A stretch of DNA of 64,000 nt from NCBI RefSeq assembly GCF_038008685.1, contig NZ_JBBOZQ010000001.1, positions 1,550,001-1,614,000 of the forward strand. The letters run 5' to 3'. The stretch comes from Lysinibacillus sp. FSL W8-0992 (lineage in GTDB: Bacteria; Bacillota; Bacilli; Bacillales_A; Planococcaceae). The translations under genes and the position numbers were made by a program. The notes beneath the pieces were generated by a model that was not told the origin of the DNA, did not search any database, and was given only the letters and a program-made list of their open reading frames with translations. Below are positions 9,681 to 18,910 of this stretch, piece after piece. Each line of letters starts with the position of its first letter. Positions within the stretch are counted from its first letter, which is position 1.

Positions 9681-10244
9681 TCAGTTAATTGTAGGTGGTA
9701 CTAAAATTTCATAGCCCTTCGGTGTTTCTTCAATTTGGGCATCTTTAGGTGAATTCAACAAATACTTCACGTAAAGAATATCAATTAAACATAAACTACA
9801 ATGATACGCTAAAAGTAATGTACCGTAATGTGTATAGGCAGGTAGTAGCCATGTAGCAATAACGATACTTGTATTTAACACGATAAATGGTGCAAGTAAT
9901 GCGAAAATATATCGGTTTTTAGATAATGGCTCACGGATACGCATATGCAGTACAGGAATAAAGTAAAACTGTTTCTTTATACGTAATTTGAGATGCTGAC
10001 GTAAGTCATATAATGCTAGAAAGTGTAAACATTTATGAATAGGATAAAGCGCAAGGACGGCAATTACAAATAGCCAGAACAAATGATCAGTATAATACTC
10101 ATCGTTAAATAAATTAAATGTCACATAGGACACGGAAAAGACAGTGAGAAAAACAATTACAGCCATCATTACAATACGTGTTGTTCCATAATGATGTTCA
10201 AGGTTTAAAATTTTCCAACAGTGCACGTTAAATATCAACTCCAT
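9681..10244 (-). CDS. DUF3267-type membrane protein with a degenerate zinc-protease motif
   Basis: A 187-residue protein with four likely membrane helices (about 25-45, 58-75, 113-135, 140-160). DUF3267 proteins usually carry HExxH, but the corresponding place here reads HKCLH, lacking the catalytic Glu, so proteolysis is doubtful. The ATG at 10244 has a poor ribosome binding site. A GTG six codons later (VHCWKILNLE) matches better where relatives begin but is spaced wide from GGAG. It sits between hpr and prsA, and the hpr terminator lies upstream. Confidence 0.65.
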   Translation of the reverse strand: MELIFNVHCWKILNLEHHYGTTRIVMMAVIVFLTVFSVSYVTFNLFNDEYYTDHLFWLFVIAVLALYPIHKCLHFLALYDLRQHLKLRIKKQFYFIPVLHMRIREPLSKNRYIFALLAPFIVLNTSIVIATWLLPAYTHYGTLLLAYHCSLCLIDILYVKYLLNSPKDAQIEETPKGYEILVPPTIN

Positions 10245-10296
10245 AATAGGGAAGGTTCCTATTCAATGTAAATTGATTTCTATAAGATTGCAAGAG

Positions 10297-10340
10297 AAAG
10301 GAGGTATTTCAGAAATGTTTCTGAAATGCCTCCTTTTTTA
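10297..10340 (-). terminator. Terminator of hpr
   Basis: AAAGGAGGTATTTCAG (10297-10312) pairs with CTGAAATGCCTCCTTT (10321-10336). The A-rich 5' side gives U residues on the minus-strand transcript. Confidence 0.75.
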
Positions 10341-10347
10341 GCATAAA

Positions 10348-10911
10348 TTATCCTTTTACAGTTGAACGTTCTTCTAACGTGTCAAAGGAATCACGGAAGT
10401 GTTGAAATGAACGTTCAAAAATATCGATAAAGTCTTCACCGTAAATATTACGAATAACAGCCATCACATCTAAAAATTCTGGGAAACGACCATATAAATC
10501 TTTCAAAGCAAGCGAGCCCTCAAGCACAGAATGATATGTGTTATGATAATTGCTATTCATTTCAATAATAAGGTCTGTCCCTGTTTCAGTTAGCTCTACA
10601 TAAGTATTACGCTTGTCATCATCGCGTTTCGAAAACTTCAGTAATCCTCGTTCCTCTAACTTTTTCGAGAAGTTAAATGCTGTTGAAACGTGCATTACAC
10701 CAAATTTTGCTACGTCTGAAATGGAAGCCCCTTTTAAATGATATGAAATCCACAATATATGGTGCTCGTTAATGTTTAAATCGTATGGTTTAATCCATTG
10801 TTGCCAATCTTTTTCAACTGCTTTCCATAAAGCTTTTGATAATTGTGCAATTCTTTGACTGTATAGCATTGCTTCTTTTTGAGTGTATAATTCCTCTGAC
10901 AAAGCCATCAC
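10348..10911 (-). CDS. hpr: MarR-family transition-state regulator Hpr (ScoC)
   Basis: A 187-residue winged-helix regulator. The core ([19 protein letters not shown], then NINEHHILW and [19 protein letters not shown]) is nearly the same as B. subtilis Hpr/ScoC, which represses protease and sporulation genes and some transport genes during transition state. The helix-turn-helix is at about residues 60-95, with the wing around [15 protein letters not shown] 10911 and ATG 10908 are both possible starts because AGTAGG lies close. Locus conserved next to yhaH. Confidence 0.94.
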   Translation of the reverse strand: MMALSEELYTQKEAMLYSQRIAQLSKALWKAVEKDWQQWIKPYDLNINEHHILWISYHLKGASISDVAKFGVMHVSTAFNFSKKLEERGLLKFSKRDDDKRNTYVELTETGTDLIIEMNSNYHNTYHSVLEGSLALKDLYGRFPEFLDVMAVIRNIYGEDFIDIFERSFQHFRDSFDTLEERSTVKG

Positions 10912-11064
10912 CTACTGCTTTCTTTAACGTTTTAAAATTATTATAGCAATAAAGAAAAAAAGTTTAAAGTTAGAAAAATTAAAAAATTGAAAAGTGGTTA
11001 AAAAATAACATTTTGATGATTATTTTTGGTAAAAAAATAGGCTTTGATATCCTTGTATAAAACT

Positions 11065-11460
11065 TTATGCCTGCACTTTTTCTTGCGGTTTTTTCTTTTT
11101 ATCGGTGAATTGTGCAACGTTTTTCTCGATTTCGTTAATTGAATTCTGTAATGCTTCTATTTCTTGTTGTAAATTATTCTTTGTCGGTTCGATTTCTTGC
11201 GTAAAGGTAGTAATCGATTGTTTTAGATCATTTATTATTTGTGGTATATTATTTTTTGCTTCATTTGTTAATGTGCCCACGGATTGTTTAACGTTGCTGA
11301 CTTGATGTTTTACATCTTGAAGTTTTAGTTTGGCACTATCAGTATTGGAAAGTATTGTAGAACGTAATTGTTGGCCCGATTGAGGTGTTGAGAAAAGGAC
11401 TGCAATTGCGCCTCCTATAATACCTGTTGTTAATCCGATTAAAAATGGTTGTGCTTTCAT
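11065..11460 (-). CDS. yhaH: YtxH-domain protein YhaH
   Basis: A 131-residue protein with one N-terminal membrane/glycine zipper segment (FLIGLTTGIIGGAIAVLFS) followed by a long amphipathic coiled coil (residues about 35-115) and a Lys-rich tail. This is the YtxH/gas-vesicle-like layout, and B. subtilis yhaH sits between hpr and trpP as here. Role unclear; stress-related in relatives. Confidence 0.8.
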   Translation of the reverse strand: MKAQPFLIGLTTGIIGGAIAVLFSTPQSGQQLRSTILSNTDSAKLKLQDVKHQVSNVKQSVGTLTNEAKNNIPQIINDLKQSITTFTQEIEPTKNNLQQEIEALQNSINEIEKNVAQFTDKKKKPQEKVQA

Positions 11461-11533
11461 AGTAAATACCTCATTTCTATATTTGTTATCTTTCTTCTAT
11501 TAAACCATGAAATCAGTCGATAAAAAAAGAAAA

Positions 11534-11575
11534 AAGAAGCTAAACGAGTGATTTTGTCTCACTGTTTAGCTTCTT
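11534..11575 (-). terminator. Terminator of trpP
   Basis: AAGAAGCTAAAC pairs with GTTTAGCTTCTT, with an A-run at 11522-11536 that becomes a U-run on the minus-strand transcript. Confidence 0.8.
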
Positions 11576-11655
11576 CCCTTATATTAAGGCTTAAAACGTC
11601 TTACGTCCGCAACTACAATTGTTAAAAGTAGTAGTACAGTGCGGTTAGTGCTGTT

Positions 11656-12192
11656 TTATAATGCTTGCGAAATTGCTGTGTTGAATTTAGAACGCTTCAC
11701 AAGTTTCGCAACGATAGGATAAATAATAACAAATGCTACGACGTTAAATGCAACAGCTGGTATTACAACCCCAACAAACAGCATTGCAAATGTTGCGCCT
11801 ACGTTAGCGTTAAATACAAAAAGGGCAACAGATAAAAAGACAGTACCTGATAAAATCGTACCTAATCCAACTAATACAGAGGATACAGCGAAATGATTCG
11901 TAACTTTTTTCAGCACGATAAGGATTGCTAAAAACACAAAACCTGTAACAGCTTTATCAATAATATTTGGGATAAAGCCTGCTGGGAAAGTTGTAAATAA
12001 ACCTGAAAGCACCCCTGTTGATAAAGAAAGTAAAAAAGTTTCTTTTATCGAAGGGAACAATAAAATGCCGATAAACATCATCGTTAACATGAAGTCAGGC
12101 TTCATTCCATTTACCATACCTGGTGTGACCACATAAAGGGCAGCACCGACACCGACTAAAAGTGCCATTAACACTAGATTTTTTGTATTCAT
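11656..12192 (-). CDS. trpP: Tryptophan transporter TrpP
   Basis: A 178-residue membrane protein with about five hydrophobic helices, matching TrpP (YhaG) in length and in its opening segment (YVVTPGMVNGMKPDF). It imports tryptophan. The ribosome binding site GAGGAGAG is part of a run of (T/G)AG triplets, so translation should be blocked by tryptophan-loaded TRAP as in B. subtilis. The neighbour serC of B. subtilis is missing here. Confidence 0.92.
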   Translation of the reverse strand: MNTKNLVLMALLVGVGAALYVVTPGMVNGMKPDFMLTMMFIGILLFPSIKETFLLSLSTGVLSGLFTTFPAGFIPNIIDKAVTGFVFLAILIVLKKVTNHFAVSSVLVGLGTILSGTVFLSVALFVFNANVGATFAMLFVGVVIPAVAFNVVAFVIIYPIVAKLVKRSKFNTAISQAL

Positions 12193-12194
12193 TT

Positions 12195-12233
12195 CTAATC
12201 TCTCCTCAACTATGCTAATCTATTTGTTTCCTA
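12195..12233 (-). promoter_or_regulatory. TRAP-binding site over the trpP ribosome binding site
   Basis: On the minus strand six triplets (TAG, TAG, TAG, GAG, GAG, TAG) occur exactly every five bases from 12222 down to 12195, with a further TAG at 12231-12233. The last ends two bases before the ATG. TRAP binds 9-11 (G/U)AG triplets ideally two bases apart, and the two GAGs are the Shine-Dalgarno itself, so binding would block translation. Confidence 0.88.
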
Positions 12234-12346
12234 ACGTGTCCTCATGACCGTTAGCGAAACTTATTTGTGATTGTACGCTAAAATTGATCGTTTGACAATA
12301 GCGTTCAATGTCCAGTTAATAAGCTGTTTTGTACTAAATTGTTTGA

Positions 12347-12357
12347 GTGCCTGGCAC
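12347..12357. repeat. Solo repeat palindrome (copy B) touching the hit stop codon
   Basis: GTGCCTGGCAC preceded by AATTGTTTGA. Its last base is the final base of the minus-strand TAG stop of hit. Confidence 0.8.
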
Positions 12358-12770
12358 TATAAATTGGCTTTAATGCTGTCGGCTACTTCTGTTAATTGTT
12401 CTGGTGTGTATGTTTGTGTTTGCCAAATTAAGCCTAGGCCTTCTTTTTCATCGTAACGCGGAATAAAATGTAAGTGGTAGTGGAAAACAGTTTGTCCAGC
12501 TGCAGCACCGTTGTTATTAATTGTATTCATACCAATTGGGTTAAATGCTGCTTTAATGGCATTCGCAAGCTTTGGCGCGACTGCATATAAATTACGCGCT
12601 ACATCTTCTGGCATTTCAAACAAATCCTGACAATGGTGTTTTGGAATTAATAATGTGTGACCTTTTGCAACAGGTGAAATGTCCGTGAATGCATAGACAT
12701 GTTCGTCTTCGTAAACTTTTGTACTTGGAATTGATCCATCAATGATTTTGCAAAATAGGCAATCGCTCAT
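12357..12770 (-). CDS. hit: HIT-family nucleotide hydrolase
   Basis: A 137-residue histidine-triad protein. N-terminal CLFC (residues 4-7) probably binds zinc, and the catalytic triad HYHLH is at 97-101. Such proteins split AMP from dinucleotides or nucleoside phosphoramidates. It lies divergent from ecsAB exactly as in B. subtilis. Its stop codon abuts a dispersed repeat palindrome. Confidence 0.93.
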   Translation of the reverse strand: MSDCLFCKIIDGSIPSTKVYEDEHVYAFTDISPVAKGHTLLIPKHHCQDLFEMPEDVARNLYAVAPKLANAIKAAFNPIGMNTINNNGAAAGQTVFHYHLHFIPRYDEKEGLGLIWQTQTYTPEQLTEVADSIKANL

Positions 12771-12877
12771 TCGTAAAATCCCCCTTAAATTTTTATATGT
12801 AAGTTTATTCTATCATACTCATAACTGAATCATTTGCTAATTTTTGATAAAATAATAACAAGAAGAGGAGTGAGAGT

Positions 12878-13627
12878 ATGTCGGTATTAGAAGTGCAGCA
12901 TGTGACAGGCGGTTATACGAAGAAGCCTGTTATTAAAGAATTGTCATTTACAATAGGTAAAGGAGAACTTGTCGGGCTAATTGGTTTAAATGGTGCGGGT
13001 AAAAGTACAACCATTAAACATATTATAGGAACAATGCTTCCCAAAGAAGGCGACATTCGTCTAAATGGCGTGACGTTAAAAGAAAACATGGACAAGTATC
13101 GGACAGCATTTTCATATATCCCTGAAACACCGGTTTTATATGATGAGTTAACATTGCGTGAACATCTAGAATTAACAGCAATGGCTTATGGTTTAGATGA
13201 GGCTACACTAGCGGCTCGTTCAGAAATATTATTGAAGGAATTTCGTATGGAAAAACGCTTAAATTGGTTCCCATCGCATTTCTCAAAAGGTATGCGTCAG
13301 AAAGTAATGATTATGTGTGCTTTTTTAGTGAACCCGAGTCTCTATATAATTGATGAACCGTTTGTCGGACTAGATCCACTTGGTATTCAATCATTGCTCG
13401 ATCAGATGGATACAAAGAAAAAAGAGGGTGCATCCATTTTAATGTCGACGCATATTTTATCGACAGCTGAAAAACATTGTGATCGAATTATTTTATTGCA
13501 TGAGGGACGCGTTCGAGCACAAGGCACGATGGTGGATTTACGTAAAACGTTTGGTATGCCACATGCAACATTGGATGACCTTTATATTGCAATGACGAAG
13601 GAGCGGGACCATGAAGAACTTGCGTGA
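12878..13627 (+). CDS. ecsA: ABC transporter ATP-binding protein EcsA
   Basis: A 249-residue ABC ATPase with Walker A GLNGAGKS (36-43), signature FSKGMRQK and Walker B LYIIDEPFVGLD, then a switch His in STHIL. EcsA works with EcsB; in B. subtilis the pair affects regulated intramembrane proteolysis by RasP, secretion, competence and biofilm. Start ATG after AAGAGGAGTGAGAGT. It overlaps ecsB by 17 bases. Confidence 0.93.
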   Translation: MSVLEVQHVTGGYTKKPVIKELSFTIGKGELVGLIGLNGAGKSTTIKHIIGTMLPKEGDIRLNGVTLKENMDKYRTAFSYIPETPVLYDELTLREHLELTAMAYGLDEATLAARSEILLKEFRMEKRLNWFPSHFSKGMRQKVMIMCAFLVNPSLYIIDEPFVGLDPLGIQSLLDQMDTKKKEGASILMSTHILSTAEKHCDRIILLHEGRVRAQGTMVDLRKTFGMPHATLDDLYIAMTKERDHEELA

Positions 13628-14795
13628 TGTATGGTCCTCGCGCTTCATGCACTATATAAGTGAAGTACAAAAATATATGCAGTTTGTTTTCACTGGACAT
13701 ATAGCGCTTGTACTTGTGTTTCTTGTTGGAGCTGGGGGCTATCAATATAGTGAGTGGTTGAAAATCGTTGAGTCTGATTTTCCTGCTGAAGGGCTAATTG
13801 CCTTAATAATTGGTGTATTACTAGCATTTAGCCGTCCAACGACATTATTGCGTGAGCCAGACCAAGTGTATTTATTGCCATTAGAATCAAAAATGTCGCT
13901 GTATTTAAAAAAGGCAATAGCGTGGACGTTTTGGTCACAAGTTTGGATTGTGGCAATCGTTTATATCATAAGTATTCCTTTATTAAAAGCAGTAACGGAA
14001 CTAACAACATCTAATATTTGGTCACTGTTTTTCCTTGTTATCGCCTTAAAGTTTGTTAGTGTACAGGGGGAATTTAGTTATCGTTATAGTGAACGTGGTC
14101 ATTATGTTTGGGTAGATAGACTAATACGAGCTATTGTATTTGGTGTAACCGTATATATGGGACTACAAATGCAACTTATTCTAGCATTAGTTGCAGCGAT
14201 AATTGGTTGTGTCTATGTATTAGTATTTCGCAAAAAATGTGCGAACGAGCCTGTACCATATGAGCACTTTGTAAAACTAGAACAAAATCGAATGATGAGC
14301 TTCTATCGTTTCGCGAATTATTTTACCGATGTACCACATTTACATGGGAGTATTCGACGTAGAGCGTGGCTTGACTGGTTTTATAATTTTATCCCTTATC
14401 AAAAGGGGAATGCTCAAAAGTACTTAGTGTTCCGTACGTTTATCCGTACAGATGATCATTTTTATTTGTGGCTCCGATTAACTGCTATTTCCGCTGTTAT
14501 TGCAGCCTTTGTAGATATTCCAGTTGTAACATGGATTGTTGCGGGTGCTTTAAGCTTTGCAACGACGATTCAGCTAAAGCAAGCATTATTATCTAGCGGT
14601 GAGTTCCGCATGGACATGCTTTATCCGTTGCCAGAGGGTGCGCGTAAAGCTGCTGTTAAGCAAGTAGTGCGTCTAACAATGATTGCTCAAGCTATTATCG
14701 TCACTTTATGCGGCGTGACGCAGCCGATGTTCTATGTAACGACGATAATTATCCTTGTAGTTAGTGAAATAACGGCAAAGGTGTCAAAATCTTAA
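13611..14795 (+). CDS. ecsB: ABC transporter permease EcsB
   Basis: A 394-residue membrane protein with hydrophobic helices grouped near residues 25-65, 105-180 and 285-385 and a basic cytosolic loop between. It is the partner of EcsA. The start ATG is placed by AAGGAGCGGGACC inside the end of ecsA, giving translational coupling. The third gene of the B. subtilis cluster, ecsC, is absent; a terminator follows. Confidence 0.92.
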   Translation: MKNLRDVWSSRFMHYISEVQKYMQFVFTGHIALVLVFLVGAGGYQYSEWLKIVESDFPAEGLIALIIGVLLAFSRPTTLLREPDQVYLLPLESKMSLYLKKAIAWTFWSQVWIVAIVYIISIPLLKAVTELTTSNIWSLFFLVIALKFVSVQGEFSYRYSERGHYVWVDRLIRAIVFGVTVYMGLQMQLILALVAAIIGCVYVLVFRKKCANEPVPYEHFVKLEQNRMMSFYRFANYFTDVPHLHGSIRRRAWLDWFYNFIPYQKGNAQKYLVFRTFIRTDDHFYLWLRLTAISAVIAAFVDIPVVTWIVAGALSFATTIQLKQALLSSGEFRMDMLYPLPEGARKAAVKQVVRLTMIAQAIIVTLCGVTQPMFYVTTIIILVVSEITAKVSKS

Positions 14796-14820
14796 AGAGG
14801 TAACTCTAATTTAATTAAAA

Positions 14821-14868
14821 AAGAAAGCTCATTTTGCCTAAGAACATTAGGCGATATGAGCTTTCTTT
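14821..14868. terminator. Bidirectional terminator between ecsB and yhaA
   Basis: AAGAAAGCTCAT pairs with ATGAGCTTTCTT, with an inner TGCCTAA/TTAGGCG stem. Both genes converge here and the yhaA stop lies four bases beyond. Confidence 0.85.
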
Positions 14869-14871
14869 GTT

Positions 14872-16032
14872 TTATTCCACGATTTGATAGTCTAGCGCAG
14901 CGCTTAACATAACTTTTGCTGCTACTAGCATACCTTTTTCATCAATATCGAATTTCGGATGGTGATGTGGTGCATATTCATCAGGCGCGGCCCCCGTGAA
15001 GAAGAATGTACCTGGTTTTTCCTCTAAATAATAGGCGAAGTCTTCACCACCCATCGTTGCTGGTATTTCAACAACATCACAAATGTCTTGCGCGATATCA
15101 CGAACAAATAATGTTTCTTTTTCATGATTCACGATTGCTGGATAACCTTTGCGATAGTCTAGTTCAATTGTGCAATCTTGTGCAATTTCAGTTCCTTGTA
15201 CGACGCGTTTAAATTCACGTTCCATCGTTGCACGAACATCTTTGTCAAACGTACGGATAGTGCCATTTAAATACGCTGTATCTGCAATAATATTATCTGC
15301 ATTTGACGCAACGAAAGAGCCAACAGTAAGAACTGCTGATTCAGTTGGAGCTACTCGACGCGCTACAAGTTGTTGCAAGTTCATGACAAGCTGAGAGCCG
15401 ATAACAATAGCATCTTTCGTTTGATGTGGATGGGCGCCATGTCCACCTTTACCTTGAATTTTTAGTTCAAAGCTATCAACTGCTGCCATGAGTGGTCCAA
15501 CACGGTAGCCAATCATACCCGTTGGATGATTGGATGATAAATGTGTACCAAATATAGCGTCAACACCGTTAAGTGCACCTGCCTGTATCATACCGATAGC
15601 ACCGCCTGGGTCTGCTTCCTCGGCATGTTGATGAATCAGCACATATTCACCTGCTAACTCATCTTTCATTTCCCATAAAAGTTTCCCTACTATTAATAAA
15701 GTAGCAGTATGACCATCGTGGCCACAAGCATGCATAACACCAGCTACCTTTGATTTGTAAGGAACATCTTTTTCGTCTTGAATAGGGAGTGCATCAAAAT
15801 CGGCACGTAAGGCAATCCTTTTACCAGGCTTGCTACCTTTAATACGTGCAATCAATCCATAGCCACTTACATTTGGTTCAACTGGGACACCGAGTTTTTG
15901 ATAGTATTCACTAATATAGTTTGCTGTTTCTTTCTCTTGGAAGCTTAGTTCTGGATGCATATGTAGATGGCGGCGAATGGCCACCATTTCATCAAAATGA
16001 GCATCAATTTTATCGAGTATTTGTTGATTCAT
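14872..16032 (-). CDS. yhaA: M20-family metal-dependent amidohydrolase (YhaA-like)
   Basis: A 386-residue amidohydrolase of the peptidase M20/aminoacylase group. Metal ligands are visible: ACGHDGH near residue 104, QHAEE near 138, a later THLSS and MGGEDFA near the C-terminus; a dimerisation lid lies in between (GKGGHGAHPH). It probably cleaves N-acyl or N-acetyl amino acid or peptide amides. The start ATG follows AAGGAGCACTTACTT. Same location as yhaA of B. subtilis, beside ecs. Confidence 0.88.
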   Translation of the reverse strand: MNQQILDKIDAHFDEMVAIRRHLHMHPELSFQEKETANYISEYYQKLGVPVEPNVSGYGLIARIKGSKPGKRIALRADFDALPIQDEKDVPYKSKVAGVMHACGHDGHTATLLIVGKLLWEMKDELAGEYVLIHQHAEEADPGGAIGMIQAGALNGVDAIFGTHLSSNHPTGMIGYRVGPLMAAVDSFELKIQGKGGHGAHPHQTKDAIVIGSQLVMNLQQLVARRVAPTESAVLTVGSFVASNADNIIADTAYLNGTIRTFDKDVRATMEREFKRVVQGTEIAQDCTIELDYRKGYPAIVNHEKETLFVRDIAQDICDVVEIPATMGGEDFAYYLEEKPGTFFFTGAAPDEYAPHHHPKFDIDEKGMLVAAKVMLSAALDYQIVE

Positions 16033-16058
16033 AAGTAAGTGCTCCTTTATTAAAAAAA

Positions 16059-16577
16059 TTATGCCTCGTCGTCTTCTTTAGGGACAACGCTATAGGTCGT
16101 AACATAGGATGCGGCAGAGAAAATGTTTTGTTGTCGCACACCAGTTGGTTCTTCACGTTGTGCATGTGCAGTATTATACGCTTTTGAGCTTTTCCATGCT
16201 TCAAATGAGTGTGGCCCATTCCATTGTGTCATAACAATGTACGTGTCGCCATTTAATGGACGCAATAGTCGGAACGCTACAAAGCCAGGCTCGTTCTCAA
16301 TTGCACGTGCGCGATTTAAAAAGCGATGTTCAAATACAGGTTTACCTTCATCTGTCACAGGAATATTATTGAAAACGAAGAAGCCGCGTTCTTCTAATTC
16401 GTTTACCGAATCTAACACTTCAAATTTACGAGGTGTAGCAAATACAGATTTCCCTTCAGTTTCATGAATGAGCACAGAATTACCTTCACCATGCATTAAA
16501 ATCATATGTTCGTTAGGATACTTATTTTTCACCTGTTCCATAAACTCACCTGTGCCAGAAGTTAAATAAATATTCAT
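16059..16577 (-). CDS. hmoB: Heme-degrading monooxygenase HmoB
   Basis: A 172-residue protein with an N-terminal half unlike enzymes and a C-terminal antibiotic-biosynthesis-monooxygenase (ABM) fold containing the FVAFRLLRPL...YIVMTQW segments. HmoB (YhgC) breaks the heme ring and releases iron. AAGGAGGGCAAAATA precedes the ATG. It is transcribed divergently from hemE, so heme making and heme breaking share one intergenic region. pbpF of B. subtilis is missing between them. Confidence 0.88.
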   Translation of the reverse strand: MNIYLTSGTGEFMEQVKNKYPNEHMILMHGEGNSVLIHETEGKSVFATPRKFEVLDSVNELEERGFFVFNNIPVTDEGKPVFEHRFLNRARAIENEPGFVAFRLLRPLNGDTYIVMTQWNGPHSFEAWKSSKAYNTAHAQREEPTGVRQQNIFSAASYVTTYSVVPKEDDEA

Positions 16578-16810
16578 TATTTTGCCCTCCTTATAAATGT
16601 CTAATAATCAGTGATTAACTCCATTTAAGTGTAAGTTACCCGCTTTGTCAAAAAAGAAAGCATGTAGAAAGAACAATTTTATGACATTTCACTAGGAAAA
16701 CTATACAATAGCAGAGGAAGCGTTTACTATTGAAAACGGATATCAATAATAATGGAATAAACAAGTGATTTTTTATGATAGGAAATTCATCGAGGGGAAG
16801 GAAATAATCA

Positions 16811-17863
16811 ATGACAACACTTTTTAATGATACACTTCTACGTGCTGCACGCGGGGAAAGGACTGAACATACACCTGTCTGGTATATGCGACAGGCAGGT
16901 CGTTCTCAGCCAGAATATCGTACAATTAAAGAAAAATATTCATTAGAGGAAATTACACATCAACCTGAGCTTTGTGCGTATGTAACACGTTTACCGGTCG
17001 AAAACTACAATGTGGATGCTGCGATTTTATATAAAGATATTGTAACGCCACTACCAGGTATCGGCATTGATGTAAAAATTAAAGCTGGTGTAGGTCCAGT
17101 TATTTCAAACCCAATTCGCACAGTATCAGATGTAGAGAAATTAGGTGAGTTCAATGCAAAGGAACATACACCTTTCGTTTTAGAAACAATAAAATTACTA
17201 ACAGAAGAACAGCTTAATGTACCATTAATAGGTTTTGCAGGAGCGCCGTTCACGTTAGCGAGCTATATGATTGAAGGCGGACCTTCTAAAAACTATAATA
17301 AAACCAAATCATTTATGGTTTCGGAACCAAAAGCATGGTTTGCATTAATGGACAAATTGGCAGACATGATTATTGCGGACGTTTCAGCGCAAGTAGAAGC
17401 GGGTGCAAAAGCGATACAAGTATTTGACTCATGGGTAGGTGCCTTAAGTGTTGAAGATTATCGTGTGTTCATTAAACCTATTATGACTCGTATTTTTGGC
17501 GAGTTAAAAAAAGAAAATGTACCGCTTATTCAATTTGGAGTTGGTGCAAGCCATTTAGTGAAAGAGTGGCATGATCTGCCAATTGACGTTGTTGGCTTAG
17601 ATTGGAGATTACCAATTAAAGATGCACGTGCAAAAGGTATTACAAAGCCTGTGCAAGGAAACCTAGACCCTTCATTATTACTTGCTGATTGGTCAGTAAT
17701 AGAAAAACGAACAAAAGATATTATCGATCAAGGCTTAGAGGTGCCAGGTCATATCTTTAACTTAGGCCATGGTGTATTCCCAGAGGTTGATCCAGCAGTA
17801 TTGAAACGTTTAACAACACTTATTCATGAATATAGTGCACAACAAATTCAAGCCCGTTCTTAA
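16811..17863 (+). CDS. hemE: Uroporphyrinogen decarboxylase HemE
   Basis: A 350-residue TIM-barrel enzyme converting uroporphyrinogen III to coproporphyrinogen III. The signature [11 protein letters not shown] lies near residue 25 and [10 protein letters not shown] near 140; the invariant Asp for decarboxylation is in LYKDI (about residue 76). GAGGGGAAGGAAATAATCA precedes the ATG. First gene of the hemEHY cluster. Confidence 0.96.
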   Translation: MTTLFNDTLLRAARGERTEHTPVWYMRQAGRSQPEYRTIKEKYSLEEITHQPELCAYVTRLPVENYNVDAAILYKDIVTPLPGIGIDVKIKAGVGPVISNPIRTVSDVEKLGEFNAKEHTPFVLETIKLLTEEQLNVPLIGFAGAPFTLASYMIEGGPSKNYNKTKSFMVSEPKAWFALMDKLADMIIADVSAQVEAGAKAIQVFDSWVGALSVEDYRVFIKPIMTRIFGELKKENVPLIQFGVGASHLVKEWHDLPIDVVGLDWRLPIKDARAKGITKPVQGNLDPSLLLADWSVIEKRTKDIIDQGLEVPGHIFNLGHGVFPEVDPAVLKRLTTLIHEYSAQQIQARS

Positions 17864-17887
17864 AAGTAAGAGCAAATTCTATTGACG

Positions 17888-17915
17888 CAATTACACTCCT
17901 TTTTTTGTGTAATTG
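17888..17915 (+). other. Hairpin with T-rich loop between hemE and hemH
   Basis: CAATTACAC pairs with GTGTAATTG around TCCTTTTTTT. The T-run is in the loop rather than after the stem, so it is not a standard terminator; it may be an RNA processing or partial attenuation site within the hem operon. Confidence 0.45.
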
Positions 17916-17978
17916 TTGTTGACGTACAAAATCATACAAAAAATATAGTTTAACTATTATTTAGAGGTGAAAAGGTTT

Positions 17979-18899
17979 ATGAAAAAAGTTAAAGGTTTAT
18001 TAGTAATGGCATATGGTACACCCTATAAAGAGGAAGATATTGAAACTTACTATACACATATTCGTCACGGACGTAGACCATCTGACGAGCATTTAGAAGA
18101 TTTACGTAGTCGCTACGAGGCAATCGGTGGTTTATCGCCACTGGCAGCTGCAACAGAAGCACAGGCTGAAGCTTTATGTGCACGTTTAAATGAAGTGCAA
18201 GATGAGGTAGAATACAAACTATTTATCGGTTTAAAGCATATCCAACCATTCATTGAGGATGCTGTTGAGGAAATGGTTGCAGCAGGTATTAAAGAAGCAG
18301 TTTCTATCGTGCTAGCACCACACTTTTCGACTTTCTCTATTAAATCATATAATGGCCGTGCAGAAGAAACAGCAGCTGATCGCCTGAAAATTACATCTGT
18401 TGAATCTTGGTATGATGAGCCAAAGTTTATTGATTATTGGAAGGGTAAAGTGAATGAAACGTTCGATTCTATGACTGAAGAAGAACGAGAAAAGGCTTGC
18501 CTAATCGTCTCAGCACACTCACTTCCTGTAAAAATTAAAGAAATGGGCGATCCGTACGAAGACCAACTAATTGAGACAGCTCGATTAATTCAAGAAGCTA
18601 CGGGCGTGAAAAATGTAAAAGTGGGCTGGCAATCAGCTGGACAAACACCAGAGCCATGGTTCGGTCCTGACGTTCAAGATTTAACACGTGACCTTTATGA
18701 GCAGAATGGGTACCGTTCATTTGTTTACACACCGGTAGGTTTTGTAACAGAACATTTAGAGGTGCTTTACGATAACGATTATGAATGTAAAGTTGTTTGC
18801 GATGAAATAGGTGCTAACTATTATCGTCCAGCAATGCCTAATACAGATCCGTTATTTATCGAAGCTATGGTAGATGCCATTCATAAAAAATTAAGCTAA
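17979..18899 (+). CDS. hemH: Coproporphyrin ferrochelatase HemH/CpfC
   Basis: A 306-residue ferrochelatase inserting iron into coproporphyrin III in the Gram-positive heme pathway. Sequence closely follows B. subtilis Hem[22 protein letters not shown], the metal-site His in SAHSLP and the acidic residues of [18 protein letters not shown] is nine bases before the ATG at 17979, preferred to an in-frame GTG at 17967. Confidence 0.95.
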   Translation: MKKVKGLLVMAYGTPYKEEDIETYYTHIRHGRRPSDEHLEDLRSRYEAIGGLSPLAAATEAQAEALCARLNEVQDEVEYKLFIGLKHIQPFIEDAVEEMVAAGIKEAVSIVLAPHFSTFSIKSYNGRAEETAADRLKITSVESWYDEPKFIDYWKGKVNETFDSMTEEEREKACLIVSAHSLPVKIKEMGDPYEDQLIETARLIQEATGVKNVKVGWQSAGQTPEPWFGPDVQDLTRDLYEQNGYRSFVYTPVGFVTEHLEVLYDNDYECKVVCDEIGANYYRPAMPNTDPLFIEAMVDAIHKKLS

Positions 18900-18910
18900 G
18901 CGAAAAGAAA

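Noticed and set aside
16578..16810. Fur or PerR box between hmoB and hemE
   Set aside because: Only loose AT-rich resemblance; no adequate match to either consensus.
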